A DNA stretch of 64,000 nucleotides from Micromussa lordhowensis. Taxonomy: Eukaryota > Cnidaria > Anthozoa > Scleractinia > Lobophylliidae. The DNA is taken from NCBI GenBank assembly GCA_964020085.1, contig OZ026603.1:32543658-32607657 (forward strand). Direction: 5' to 3'. Made by a program: the position numbers and the translations under genes. A model generated the notes under the pieces. The model did no database searches, was not told the origin of the DNA, and saw only the letters and a program-made list of their open reading frames with translations. Numbering within the stretch: the first letter of the stretch is position 1; every line of letters begins with the position of its first letter. Shown here one piece after another: positions 32,801-45,767 of this stretch.

Positions 32801-35800
32801 ATAGATTCAACAAATAAAGAAGCTTAAGCCGTGTATTACACTGTGATAAAACATGACGAGCATTTGGAAACACAAGGGAGATGTAGAAAACAGAAGCCAC
32901 AGGTGAGTGTTTTCTACATGTACATTTCTCGAGTGCTCTCAAATGTCCGGAGTGGGACAAAAAAACTGTTTCCAAATGCGGAATAAAAACACCTGTTTCC
33001 AAATGAGTGATAGCTGCACATGTTGATTGAAATAGGTTTTTCATTTACTGTTAATTAAGATTTAAAAGATTATAATAAAATGAATTCTACGCAAGGAAAG
33101 CTTGAGGGGGCCTATATCTGGGGGGGGGGGGGGGTGGAGTTTATAACCGGGTGTAATTTTTGGCTTACAGGTAGATGGGCTTATAAGCGGGGTGGGGTGG
33201 GGGAGGGGCTTATAAGAGGCAGCTTACAATACTTCATATTTTCTTTCGTCTCACAATGGACTGACTTTTAAAGTGTTGATAATAAGACAAGTCAATAAAC
33301 AAAGGTCTCCCTCAGTAACTCAAGATTCTACCTACAAACATACATGTATATTGAGAGAGGAGCTGTTACAGCAAAATAACTTGCCAAAGAACACCACACA
33401 CTAATGTAGAGTACAGTGTACTTGTGCTTACAATTCTTTTCCGAGTTCAGCAGAAACCGGTCGTGACCCGCCGCCAGTGCCAGATTCCGAAGGTGATCCT
33501 TGCCTCCCTGTAGCTGAACGAGCTGGGTTGCCTGAGGACGGAGATGAACCTCGCCTTGAGTTTAATGATTGTGCTGTGTCGGGACTACTGGATGTCGAAC
33601 TTGGTGGAGGTGTTGCCTTTGAAAACAACATTGATGAAAAAATATACACTGTAAGTAATGTGTTACAATGAACGAAGTTCAAAATGAGGTCCCATTGTGA
33701 GCAAAGAAGTTAGCTAGTAGGCTATAAGTCAGTTCATTTTCACAATAATCAGGAGTATATAATGAACATGGAACTATTTCTAATTTTCAGAAAATGTATT
33801 GTCCAATCACTCTGCTAAATCAAATAACCTGAAAAATGAAACTACACAATTTTTTTTGAGGTAAAACAATGAAACTCTGACAAGCAAGATTCCAATATCA
33901 TGTAAAATGTACATTATTGCCAACAAGCCAGCCGAGCGAAGACGCTCGGCTGGTGAGGCGGCAGAGAATAGTGCCGCGCGAAGAATGGCGTATGCAAAAA
34001 AATTCTCGATCGAGCTCTGAAAGTGTAAGTGTAAGGTGTAAGATGTAACAATGGCTCAGTTTGAGCCAATTGCAAGGACGGAACTATTCGAGCTATTGTA
34101 GTTTTTAGCCAATCAGGAGGCGCGTTACATCTAGACTTGTCTCGTGGAATACAAATGTTTTCTGTGCTGTTGTGTTTATCCAACTGTGAACAATTTCATA
34201 GTCTCAGAACATATCGAACCAGCGTGTTTCCTCTCTCACTTTATCGAAATGAAAGTTCAATTGGGGAGCGTACCCTTTACAAAACTCTTCTTCTAATTCG
34301 AATATTCAGGAAAACTGTTAGACAAGAGCAAATCCAAGACACAAAATCGACACGAAACCGAACCAGCGTGTTCACCACAGACATTGAACGAGCGTGTTCA
34401 TGAATCGAAACAGTGTATTCCTTCTCTGTTTACCTATATCGAACTGAAAGTTCCATCGGGCAGCTTTTTTTGGAAAGATTGTGTTCACCAGTTGAACCAC
34501 TAGAGCAAATCCAGTGTTGAAATCTAGCATATCGAACTGAAGGTTGAGTCGGCAGTGTTTCCGAACAGAACTGAACGAGCGTGTTTATCATACAGTCGAA
34601 TCCAGTGTTCAAAACACAAATCGGATCTGTTTTGCCACAGAATTAAACGAGTCGTGTTCATCAATCAAACTAGCGTGTTCACTTTCACTTTGACTTTGCC
34701 CATCATATTGAACTGAAAGTTCGACCGAGCAGCGATACATTCCAATACTCTTGATATTCAGGGATTGCGCGACGAACGTCACCGGCCGGTAAAGGCGTTA
34801 TAATTTTCTCTCGGTAATGTTTACAACAGAAGAGAACCAAAAATCCGTTATGTTGTATTAATAAACCCCTTATTATAGCACAAATTATTCGCTCGTTGGC
34901 ACTCTATCGATAGGTATACCTAGTTTCAGTTGTTATTACCATTCACTGAATACACTTAGTAGAAGCCAGAGGAAAAAACCCAAGCTCAGGCTTGAGTTTC
35001 CGACTGACCTATTTCCACTTGCACACCTACCTGTCTGTTGTTGTCCTCTGATAGTCTTTCAGAAGATGAAATATCAAGTGAGCGTCGCTGAAGACCAACT
35101 GACTGGCTCTCTCCATCACGCTGCCCAACAAAATGCATGGTATGCCTCTTGGGTTCTCCTTTACTTGTTTCTCCTGTCAGGGATTTTCTTGCTGGTTTTG
35201 CCACACCTGGAGGCTGATCTGACCCAATTTCAGTTCCCTCTGCAAGGTTCCTGGCTGCTGCATTGAGCTGCAAACAAAACAGTGACATACAGTCATGTTG
35301 GTAGGTAGGTAGATACAGTGGGTAAAGTCTGCATACAAGCCAAGTGGCCCATCAGGCTGGAGCTTATCCCAGTTTCAGTAGCATGAAGCGACATGGAGTA
35401 TTTGCACCCCCCTTGATGGGATGCTAGTCCATTGCAGGGTTACCCCCAAGCATTAAATGCACTGGTACCCATTTATACACCTGGGTGGAGAGAGGCGCTG
35501 TGAGAGTAAAATTAATTGTTTTGCCCAAGAACACAACCCAATGTCCCCGGCCAGGACTTGAACCCGGACCGCTTGATCAGGAGATGAGCACAGTAACCAT
35601 GAGGCCACCGCACCTCTCAACAAACATGTAATTCAGATTAATTTGCTTTCCCTGACTCCACACACATATTAACATATACATAAACATCTTTCATCTTTCA
35701 ATGGAAGTTGTTTGACCACATTTCTTTAAAACTTTTTGTAAAACAATTTTTGTAATCTGACTGCATGTATACTTGTATCAAGGCATGCAGTGCCATAATT

Positions 35801-38800
35801 CAAATTACAAGACTGTATGATGCTTACATCTAAGGCAAGGAATTCTTTAAAACCTGAAATGTCAGCCTCATTCTCATTTTTCTTAACCCTCTAGCTGGGC
35901 TGTCAAACCTTTCACCTCACCTCAACAAATGTTATTGGGAAAATCCCCAGCTTGCCATATAGCTTTCCTTCACACCAGTTTTCATCAACTCTACGCATGA
36001 CACTTATTATGTCACCCTAATAGAGAAAAGAAATGCAATGAGTTAAGTGACAGGGACTTCACACCACAAACAGTGCACCACACTAATTACTACCTGTCTC
36101 GTCATCAGTGTCTGCTTAAGTGACATACCATGCAGCATCTGGCTCTATAGGCTCGATTTCCAGCCGCTGTTCGGGAAACGAGCCCGCGCTCCTCCCCCGA
36201 ACTCACGGCTGGACTCGTCTGGTTGCCTTTGTTGGTTTCAACCAATCGGAGCAGTGCCCGCAGAATTTCGTCGGGCATAATTTTCACGCATAATTATAAT
36301 TATCAGACTATAATTTCAAAATGACGAGTGAAGCCACTGATCGTATTTTAGAAACGTTTAAGATCGATTCCTTAAAGGAATTACAGCACAGAGGCCTAGA
36401 AGCTTAAATCAAGGGCCAATATGTCTTCATAATTCAGCCGATTGCCTGAACTAAGCCGAACAATGGCATATAGAACACGCAACACAGTCAACAGACTTGC
36501 GCGTAAACAGCTACATTTGAATCATGTGGTGTGAGAACGAACAACAGGAGGAATAAACTTAAACATCGAGCGCGAGAAACATAAGCTCGATCAGATATAC
36601 GCAAGAAACATAACAACGACTCTAGACAAACGTATAACTTTCTCGAAGTAAAGCTACGGCGTCTCCGAAGAATAACGTAAGAGGACAAATATGATATCCG
36701 TGATAAGAATCTACATACTGTACTTGCATGCAGTTTTAATCAAACAGCCGGGCCCGGCGTCACACTACAGTGAAATCCCGATTTCTTGAACCCTCATTTT
36801 TTCGAACCTCCCGATAACTCGAACCAAAAGTCGTTCCCTCTCCTCAGTCGAACACTGTAATTTTACCCCCGATTTGTCGAACCAATTTGCGTTTCCCCTG
36901 GAGGTTCGAGAAATCGGGATTCCACTGTATATGCTCCAAGTAAGCAACATGTTCACGGTAAATTTCATATTTTGTCCCTCGAAAGCAAATTCTTGGAGAC
37001 ATATCTTGCATTAGAAATGAGCCTAAGCAATGCATAAACAAATGGCAAATTACAGAGGTGTCAAACTCTGCAAAGCGACATGCCGATAACAGCGGAACTG
37101 AACTAGGCAGACCAATGACCTCTTACGGCTCAGCTCTACCAAAAAATCCTATTTATAACACAACATGAAGTTCCCTTAATAAACACGAGTGAAGCAACAA
37201 AAAGGTCGAGAGACCGAACAGAGAACGGCAAATGTACAAATGTCACGAACCGTAGGAGTCGTGTAGGCTAGTCAACCTCATTTTACACAAACAGCCTTCT
37301 CATGTTGCTTTTTCGCGCGAAAATCTGACACCCGAGACACCAGAGGACGCATAAATTAATTTTTTTTTCAATGACGTCACGGACATGGATGACCGCTCAC
37401 GCGTCCAGCCGTCTCTTTTCGGGGAGGAACGTAGACCGGACACGAGAGAGCGGCGGAAATCGAGCCTACTGGCTCTAGGGACTATCATCAGCTCAATTTT
37501 AGAGATGATTACATTCACACATTACATGTACATTGGTTTTATACAAACAGGTAAAAGTCTGCACACGAGCCAACTGATTCATCAGGCTGGAGCTTATCCC
37601 AGTTTCTGTAGCATGAAGTGACTGGGAGTATTTCTACTCCTCCCTGGATGGGATGCTAGTCCATTGCAGGGTTACCCCCGAGCATTACATGTAAATTCAC
37701 CGGAACCCATTTATACACCTGGGTGGAGAGAGGCACTGTAAGAGTAAAGTGTCTTTCCCAAGAACACAACACAATATATGTCATTGGCTAGGGCTTGAAG
37801 CTGGACCGGTCGCTTTGGAGACAAGCGTACTAGACATGAGGCCACCAAGGCCAGGACATTAGGAAAACTATACCTACATGTACACAGAGTGCAATATCAG
37901 GTTTATGTAAAGCCATAAAGACTTTGAAAATGTGTTAATAACAACAATAACAACAACAACAATAATAATAATAATAATAATAATATTAAAATTGCAGTTT
38001 CTGCTGGCGTAGCATGCGCAGAACTGTGAACCGTTAGAAAGCCGTTACTCAGTTGGCTTTAAAAAACCGATGAAGGCCAAAGTTGTTTGGTCGAAACGTC
38101 TTGAAGTTTCATTAACGTTGTTTTTAACGTTAACAAGAGTCAGTGACAAACACAAATTTTAACTCTGAAATAATAATAATCTTTGATCCTTTTTGAGGAA
38201 GCTCCAATTAGAATGCATTTTCTTTACACTCACAAATACATGTAAATCTTAGTAAATACAAAATACTAAAATTTATGCAGTTCAAGATGCATACAAGTTT
38301 ACCTGCTTAAAGGAAAGTAAGTCTTGCTCCTGCTCATCTTCAAAGTCAAATAAAGCTTTAGCAATGGGCTTCTCACAAGAATCATCTAGACTTGGTAAGG
38401 GGTTGATTACCTAGCATTGAAGATTTTTGAATTGGTAAAAATAAAAGAAGATACATTTGTACATGTACAGTGCTTCAAACCTTCTATTTAATATGTTTTG
38501 TCTTTTCTTCTATTATATGTAGATCAATACCATAATAATTATGGTATTTTCCCAGTCCAAAATTAATGGTAAATTTGTTTAAAAAATTTGAGCACAAAAT
38601 ATGCATGTACCTAATTTTTATAGTCAATCAGTGCATAATATTTATAAAGAACAACATTTGTTTAAACAGATCTGTCTGTCTCTTCATCTGTCAATCTATC
38701 CCTCCATACCTCCGTCTGCGTTTATTAAAACATGTACATGTACAGGGTTCTGCCAGCTAGTGCTGTGGTATGGGTAAAGTCTGCTTACAAGCCAGTGGCC

Positions 38801-41800
38801 CATCAGGCTGGAGCTTACCTCCGGTTTCAGTAGTATGAAGTGACTACAGCTGTATGAGTACATGTATTTCCCCCCCCCCCCCCTGGATGTGATGCTAGTC
38901 CATCACAGGGTTACCCCCTCAATATTAAAGTCACTGGTACCCATTAATTCACACCTGGGTGGAGAGAGGCACTATGAAAGTGAAGTGTCTTGCTTAAGAA
39001 CACAACAAAATGCCCACTCTCAGGGCTCAAGCAGGTTCCAAAAAATTTAAAGCTGAGGTCTCAGCATGAAGACTTTCCCAATGATTTCTATTTACATGTA
39101 CGGTCCTAAAATTTTTAATTAGGGTCAAAATTACCTCAACATAGTTTGCTGGAAGGAATCCTTGGCAGTCATTACAGAAGCCTTCATACCAATTCTCATC
39201 CACTTGCTTTAGTAATGTTATAATTTCACCTTTATGCAATGTTAAATCACTAAAAACGAAAATAAAGGGGGGAGAAAATTTGTTATACATGTATTATACT
39301 ATTAAGGGGAGGTGTGTTCTTTATTAAAATTATTTTTGTTGTTTTGTGTCACATTTTTGCATGTACGTATTCTGAATGAGCTCCAGAAGTAATGTGGGTA
39401 CTAAATAAAGTATTGTATTTTACAGTTCTTGACAAAACTGGAATTACAGTAAGCTCTAGAGGTTAGTTATAGCAAGCCTGCAAGTAATTTTATTCTTCAA
39501 TAATGTAATTCATTTCTCAGCCCAAAGGTAATCATTTTGACTTACAGTGTAATAAGAAGACAGTCTCATCAAACAACCATTGTCCCCACATTTTATCATG
39601 GAAACTAAGGTGTATGCTTGTAGGCCTGTGACCATTGATCAGAGTACTCATCTGAGTTTTTTTTTAATGTCTCACAGAGCAAAATTTAAAACAATGTTAA
39701 AATTATATATTAATTTATTTTACAATACAATGTAATTCATGTCACCAGTGGCCAGCCCATTACCTCAAGTTTTTAAATTTGTCAATTTATAATTACCTAC
39801 ATGTCCCTGCAGCTCTCACTGATGAAAACACAACAAATTGACCACACATTTTTTCATTACAGGCTGTTATTATTTGCAACTTTGCACATGACGTAAATAT
39901 AATATAAGCCAAGCCTAAAAGCGGAGCTCCTGATTGCAATAATTAACCATAAAGGAAAGAGACAATTTGTTTTTCTTGGATCAGAAACTCACAAAATGAT
40001 CAACTGTGAGCATGTACATGTAAATATATTGTTTAGCATGTGGTTTCCCTATTTTTTTTCCAGTTAGAGTAATAGCCTGACTTGAGCCTGTGATTCAATC
40101 GAAAACTTGTACCTGGTCAGCAGTCAAGTTTAAGAAAACATGCGACCTTGATGAGCTCTAAACTTGAGCCTGCAATATAGTCATGTGATACTGGTCAGCA
40201 GATACCTTGTTTTGACAGCTGTCAATATTGACCAAAACCTGGATCACCAATATTAAAGATGTTCCTATGTTAATGGTGCTACTATCTTATTTTTAAAGGT
40301 ATTGGACTTGGCATGCAGATGTCCGGACATACGGACGGATATATGTACGGACAGTCACATGGCAGCCAAAGTTTTTCAGATTGAGGGGTTACCAAATTTT
40401 CTAAGGCATGCAGCTCTGCTTACACTCCAGGAGCTCCCCTAAAAAAACTTGACAAAAAGACAGTAAATTAGCTACATGTATTTGCACTCACCCAGCTTCT
40501 TTAGGTTCATAGTCATACAAAGCTCTAGCACATGGAAGAACCTTCAACAAGAGTGAACAGTGTTAATTATTTTATTTTGTGATCGCACTAAATTTCAATT
40601 ATTAATCTGAGTAAGGGTTTCTTTGTATGTCAATATACCATCAGCAATTCAGGGTTGTCGCTAAGCGCTGGCTGCCGGCGAAATTGTCCGGCTGAGAAAG
40701 AGGCAATCGCTGGTTGGATTTTGGGGTGCGATCACTTGGTAAAGAACAACGAACGGTTTTTAGGTTACGCATGTACAATCATTTGATATCTGAACCACAT
40801 CCGTTATCGAACCGTCTATATCAACCCAGTGAAAAGTTTGGGTTCGAATATCGGCGCAACTATAACGAATAAAGTAAATGGAAAAAATCCTGTTTTAAGC
40901 ACTTGTTTAGCGTGTTCTCTTTACGTGTACTGCGTCCGTCATCTTGAACGCGCAAAGCTTGGTAGCCCCGCATTCAAGGCATTGCAAAAGATTGGGGACG
41001 AAATTCTGTTCCAGGTCTCTCGCGAAAAATGGTGACCGACTCAATGAGAATCTTAGCCGAGAGACTCTTTTCTTAGCTACAACCCTGGCAATTCTCTCTA
41101 ATCGCACTCTACTTTCTCTGCAGAGCAACTTTAACTTCTGCCTTTTCAGAGTACCAGATGGCAGCAATTAGAATTTAAGCTAAATAAATAAAATCCAGCT
41201 AGACACCTGAGTCAGAGAATGACAAATACGGCTGCAGTGAAAAATCTGTCATCTTTGCTGAAACATCTGTTTGGATGTATAGTTTTGATCATGATCAATC
41301 ACAAGCAAGTGATTATCGACTCATTCCAGCACTGTGAATGGACTGTCGCAACGGATGGCTGTGAAGATCTACTGATTCATCAATTGCTTTAAAAAGCCCA
41401 ATCAACCCTGTGTAGTTGGCCTACATGTACAATGTAGGTCGGCTAACGGGATTGTATTACATGTACGTACATGTAGTTCTTCGAGAGAGCCAGAATATTT
41501 CTGAGACTTCTGAGGGAACGACGCATACTTATATTACAAAAAACCTGATGATATCTGACCACGATTTTGGGAAAAATCAAATAAGTGCCCCACTTGAATA
41601 AGCGCCCCTATCTTGTCCTTAATTTGAAATAAGGGCCCTGGGCACTACATGTAATTCAAGGATTTACGGTATATATATGTATCTGTTATAGACAAGTTTG
41701 TGCCTGGTAACCTTAGCACCACCAGTCTGATGTTGGAGAAGTGACAATAATTTATGACTCACAATTTGTTGGGCTACCAAGACAAATTATTAGCAACCAA

Positions 41801-44800
41801 ATGTTGAAAACTATCTATTGACTGTTGGTTAATGAGATGTCAGTAATTTAAAGCCCCAGATACAGTACTAGTTCAAAAAAACATATAACAATCTCCCTCA
41901 ACTTTATTTACCTGTCGTACAAGTAAGTGCTCTAGACAATTTTTGGAAAAGACATTGAAATGCAAAAAGGCCATAATTTCCAAGTTGACAGTCTCCCAAA
42001 CAATCAGACATTGTTTGGCTGATTTTTGGCCATTTGGAAAAGATATTTTGGATATTTGTTACATTGACTTTTGTGGTTAAATTGGCAGAGCTCCACTCTG
42101 AACAACTTTTTACAAGGTCATGAAGGTAAAACTGGCAATCTCCCAGACTTCATCTTTTTCTTAGGTTAGCTTCTCTGCTCTTTGTCAAACTGAGTCTTCA
42201 TGTGAAATCATCCATGTGAAAATATGTTACAGTTTTACCTGCACGTTCATTACATATTTACTCAAATCAAACTTGTTTACAGATGAACAGTTCTGCATGA
42301 CTGAGGAATAATTTTGAAATAGAGCCAAATGGCAAATTTTCTTCATGTTATGCTCTATTTAGAAAGAAATTTACATCCTACTGATTATAAACAGGTAATT
42401 AATTAATAGAAATCAACAATAAATTATAATATATAACTTACACTGTTCACAAAACAACAAGTTTATATGTTTCAAAGTAAACTCGATAATATTTCCATAT
42501 AAGGCATATTTTTCAGATAACAACTAATTAACACTGATTTACACCAGTGCGTCAGATCTCATAATAGGCTATTTTGTTTGTCTTGTGACATCCCATAGAG
42601 ACTAATTATGTCCAACTATGTCAGTGGTCACAGACTCGGAACAAAACTAAGTAATATTACTCTGCCTACATGTACACGTATTTTTAGCAATTAATAGTGA
42701 GTACAATATTGCTACCATCTATGAAAATCAATGTACATTTGATTCATAAACAAAACGCAAAATAATTTTATTTTTCATTTGAAAGTTTAGAAGACTTTCT
42801 ACAAATTGCTTCAGTTATAACAATAGAACCAAACTACTGCTTCACATTTTCATACTACAGGTAACAAGAAATTAGTCTTAAAGTTACTAAAAGGAAAAAG
42901 TTACTCAAAACATATGGATTTAGCAGAATCATTAAAGCCCTCAGGCTAAAAATACATCACAGATAACTTCCTTTGAAGGAAGACCTTGAGATGCATTGTC
43001 TTGCTGAAACCACAGGCGGCATTGACCCACTGCGATTATATCCCATAAATCATAAAATTATGCAAAAAGCACCATTGGATCACAAAATCAAGAAATAGTA
43101 CATTGGATCACAAAATCAAGTTAAAGTCTATTACTAATAAAAGATGACATGAGCTGGAAATAAAAACTTCCCTCTCATCGGTGAGACAGAGATTGATTTG
43201 CAATTTTTGCCATATTGAAATAGTCTTTTGCTTTATATCTGACGTCGATAGACCTGAAAGGAGGGGTGACTGACCCCGAAATATAACTCTCTTTATCCTT
43301 AAACAATAGTTAAATGTAAGTGAAAAGCTTTCTGTGATAATGCTCAAACAGTAATGCCAAGAAAAACACTATGAGCAAACATGCGGTCACTGTCTGAGGT
43401 GCTACCAGCAATGAAAACTGACAGAAACTTTGCTCAACCACTCATGCAAAGACTTCACTGCTAATTGAGAGCTGTGTTGTTCATGTAGTGAGCTAAAAAA
43501 GGAAAACAAAGATGAATGGATTGGACGAAACTAGAACAAAGGGAAACAAAACATGCCTGGAGCATTTGGATCTGAGTTGTCACTTGTCAAAACAACAAAT
43601 CTTGATAAAATGAAAGCACGTGACAAATGAAGATAGTGGCTGGCATAGTTATGACATACAGGGAAATTAATGAAAACGTGACGCTGCAAAGCTAACATTT
43701 ACTATGAACAACTGTTCATGAAACGAAAATAACGATAAATACCCAAGATAAAAATCACAAGATCTTTGGAAAGTTTCTATCAACCAATTTGCTCAATTTC
43801 AGCCAATTTGTCGTTTAAGCAATGCACTGACCATAAATTAGATGTACGATACTTCGCAACATCAGCCCATATTATTTTTATTTGGTTAATGCCTCTGACA
43901 AAGACATAACCTTGACAAGAGTTCACTCATAAATCAAATCCAAGCTTTGTCAGGAAAAAAAAAAGCTGAAATATTTTTTTCCAGCTGCAATGAATTACAG
44001 CCCGGATATGCAGGCACATTCTTGTGCCAGTTCTTCCGCTCACGCTGAAACAGCAAATGCAGATTAAAATATTTCCTTTCAGCAAGTGATGAAACTAACT
44101 TTACAAATGTTGGCGAATGGAATGTACGGTGTGAAAAAATGACTATTGCGATGTCGGTCAAGTTGGCAAAACAATACAACGAAATATAGCTGCGTGCTAG
44201 AATTAAATGATGTAAACACGATCCCTTTCTACAAATAATTAAGCGTAAAAGCGTAGTAATACAGCAATGGTAGGCAAGTATTCGCAAGGAAATATTTCAA
44301 AAGGTTGATTAAAACACGGCAATCATAGAACTCTCTTAATTTTCATTCATTTGAGGTCAAATTGTACAGATATTGTCCTATTTTTCAACAAGAACTAGAG
44401 AAATCTCAAAACGCCCAGATTGGATAACACTAATAAACGACATCTCACGAAAACCACGAACATGTTTGACCAAGAAGGTCGCGCACAGGAAACGTAGAAC
44501 TGAGCAAACTGACCGACCACAACTTGCACGATCGGAAGCAATTTTCTCTAACCACTGACCCTCCTTCGGGACTTAAAATAGGGAGGCATTTATAACGAGA
44601 GCTGGTTAATGGCGATATATGCACTTTTACGACAACAAAAGAAAATCTAGCACATGAAATCACGCACTTAAAAATAATACACGCAGCTTCCTGCGGTTCT
44701 AAAGCGAAAGCAAAAACAATTTAGTATCAAAGAAGCTCTTACCTGATCAGCACGGTTCTTCTGCTGGTTCAACCCTTCCAGAATTCGAACTAACATAATG

Positions 44801-44997
44801 TTCGCCGGCAGATCGTCCACATCTTCCTCCACGAGAACTCGACATTCAGGGCATCTTAACTCCTTTCTCCTCTCTACGATTTCTTTCAAACACCTTCTAC
44901 AGAAAGTATGTTGGCACGGTAATACCTTGCAACTTTGATCTAGCCGTTCCAGACACACAGAACACTCCAAAAGTTCATTTAAGTGGACTGCGTCCAT
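29838..44997 (-). CDS. SH3RF1: POSH/SH3RF RING E3 ubiquitin ligase, complete, 13 exons
   Basis: Minus-strand exons: 44743-44997, 40492-40541, 39135-39249, 38303-38410, 35921-36016, 35031-35267, 33432-33616, 32465-32632, 31719-32058, 31255-31340, 30802-30877, 30473-30546, 29838-30006. Phases agree throughout and give 652 residues. Residues 12-52 form a C3HC4 RING (C12, C15, C28, H30, C33, C36, C49, C52). Four SH3 domains follow: about 88-140 ([15 protein letters not shown]), 153-208 ([15 protein letters not shown]), 350-404 ([21 protein letters not shown]) and 598-652 ([17 protein letters not shown]), the last at the extreme C terminus. Linkers are Ser/Pro-rich with polyproline. POSH is a scaffold and E3 ligase linking Rac to the MLK-JNK pathway. 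At 652 residues it is shorter than vertebrate members (near 880), mostly in the linkers. Cnidarians may have one pre-duplication SH3RF, so the symbol denotes the family. Confidence 0.95.
32603..32742. repeat. About 70-bp tandem duplication spanning a POSH splice acceptor
   Basis: The sequence from GTTGGCTTGTAAGTATACAG through CTATTTAGTGAG occurs twice in tandem (32603-32672 and 32672-32742), differing by one inserted A and one substitution. The unit contains the 3' splice site and first 30 bases of the exon for the third SH3 domain. The outer copy is a decoy acceptor. Confidence 0.9.
34200..34750. repeat. Degenerate tandem repeat in a POSH intron
   Basis: GAACGAGCGTGTT/GAACCAGCGTGTT and TATCGAACTGAAAGTT motifs alternate about four times with irregular spacing of roughly 100-170 bases. 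It looks like an old minisatellite. Confidence 0.5.
35319..35620 (-). mobile_element. tRNA-derived SINE, copy 1 of a four-copy family
   Basis: The high-coordinate end on the minus strand is tRNA-like (GCGGTGGCCTCATGGTTA, then GGGTTCAAGTCCTGGCC as box B). The body includes GATGGGATGCTAGTCCATTG and CCCATTTATACACCTGGGTG. It lies in a POSH intron. Confidence 0.8.
36321..36450 (+). pseudogene. N-terminal fragment of a RecQ-like helicase in the second transposon
   Basis: An ATG opens a frame with [20 protein letters not shown], the LKELQ...-type Q-motif region seen at the start of RecQ-family helicases. An in-frame TAA follows, then [13 protein letters not shown], which corresponds to the approach to motif I. 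The sequence then jumps directly into the intron shared with the first element, so motifs I-II are deleted. Confidence 0.6.
36768..36927. mobile_element. pogo/Tc1-type MITE nested in the second transposon
   Basis: CAGTGAAATCCCGATTTCTT faces GAAATCGGGATTCCACTG, with TA on both sides (36766-36767 and 36928-36929). The uninterrupted site is present in the 18-kb element near 19126, confirming the insertion. Confidence 0.88.
37551..37856 (-). mobile_element. tRNA-derived SINE, copy 2
   Basis: Same body as the 35319 copy (CATCAGGCTGGAGCTTATCC, GATGGGATGCTAGTCCATTG), same orientation, within a POSH intron. Confidence 0.75.
37957..37984. repeat. (AAT)n microsatellite
   Basis: About eight AAT units in a POSH intron, after an AAC-rich run. 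Confidence 0.8.
38767..39015 (-). mobile_element. tRNA-derived SINE, copy 3 (truncated head)
   Basis: Same family and orientation as the two preceding copies. The tRNA-like end is incomplete and the body contains a poly(C) run near 38871. Confidence 0.7.
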
Positions 44998-45605
44998 GGT
45001 GGCACATGCAAAATTATGTGATGAATGGCCTTGTATTCCTCAGGGACAGAGCATATCCTAGCTTCCTGACAATCCCTTCGCTGTACGACTTTTTCAAGAC
45101 AAAAAACACTTGTTTTGGTCGTTAGCCCTAGAAAGAAGTGATCAAAACATTTGTTCAACATCAAATATATTCTTTCCCATTGAAGACCTGACCGCGACTG
45201 TTTGTTGTCATGCTAAAAGCGCATGTGCAACACATGTGTAAATTTAGCTTAAATTAGCATAATTTTATTATATGGATTAATTATTCAGACTAACTGGATT
45301 TTATATTAAAGCACTACAAAAGTTGATTATTTGTAAAGCTGTATATTTCATCCATGCTATCAATTTTTTTGTGGGTGCAAAAGGGGAGAGAAAAGAAAAG
45401 AAAAGAAAAACGTTTATAGTTGTGTGAGCGAACCACAAGAGCCGCAGAGATAATTAGGAAATACCATGGTTTCGCTAAAAATTCAAATCTATATAAAACT
45501 AGTGTTAATTAAGTGAGATTCCAGAGGTAAAAAAAAAAAAAATAGTGTAAAGTAATTACTCAGATTACTAAAAATACTTTACTACCAGGAGAGATAAAGT
45601 AATAA

Positions 45606-45767
45606 GCCATTTTCGATATATTGCAATTCTAACTTAGCTCCGAGGCCTGGGGAATAAAACAAAACAAATCTCATCTAGGTCGAGGGATGAATAATCAATT
45701 TGTTTTCTTTTATTCCCGCAAGCCTTGGCGCCAAGTTAGAATTTTAATACAGCATATCGAAATTGGC
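45606..45767. mobile_element. MITE, 162 bp
   Basis: GCCATTTTCGATAT at the left faces ATATCGAAATTGGC at the right, with further pairing of TTCTAACTTAGCTCC against GCGCCAAGTTAGAAT and of GGGAATAAAA against TTTTATTCCC. Confidence 0.8.

Larger units (their letters stand above)
36148..37468. mobile_element. MULE-like DNA transposon, 1321 bp, in a POSH intron
   Basis: Termini TAGGCTCGATTTCC and GGAAATCGAGCCTA head imperfect inverted ends of about 75 bp. The perfect 9-bp duplication CTGGCTCTA lies at 36139-36147 and 37469-37477. Inside are the start of a RecQ-like helicase gene, then about 700 bp matching the helicase intron of the element at 18169-20125, itself interrupted by a TA-flanked MITE at 36768-36927. 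It is an internally deleted relative of the 18-kb element with different outer ends. Confidence 0.85.
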
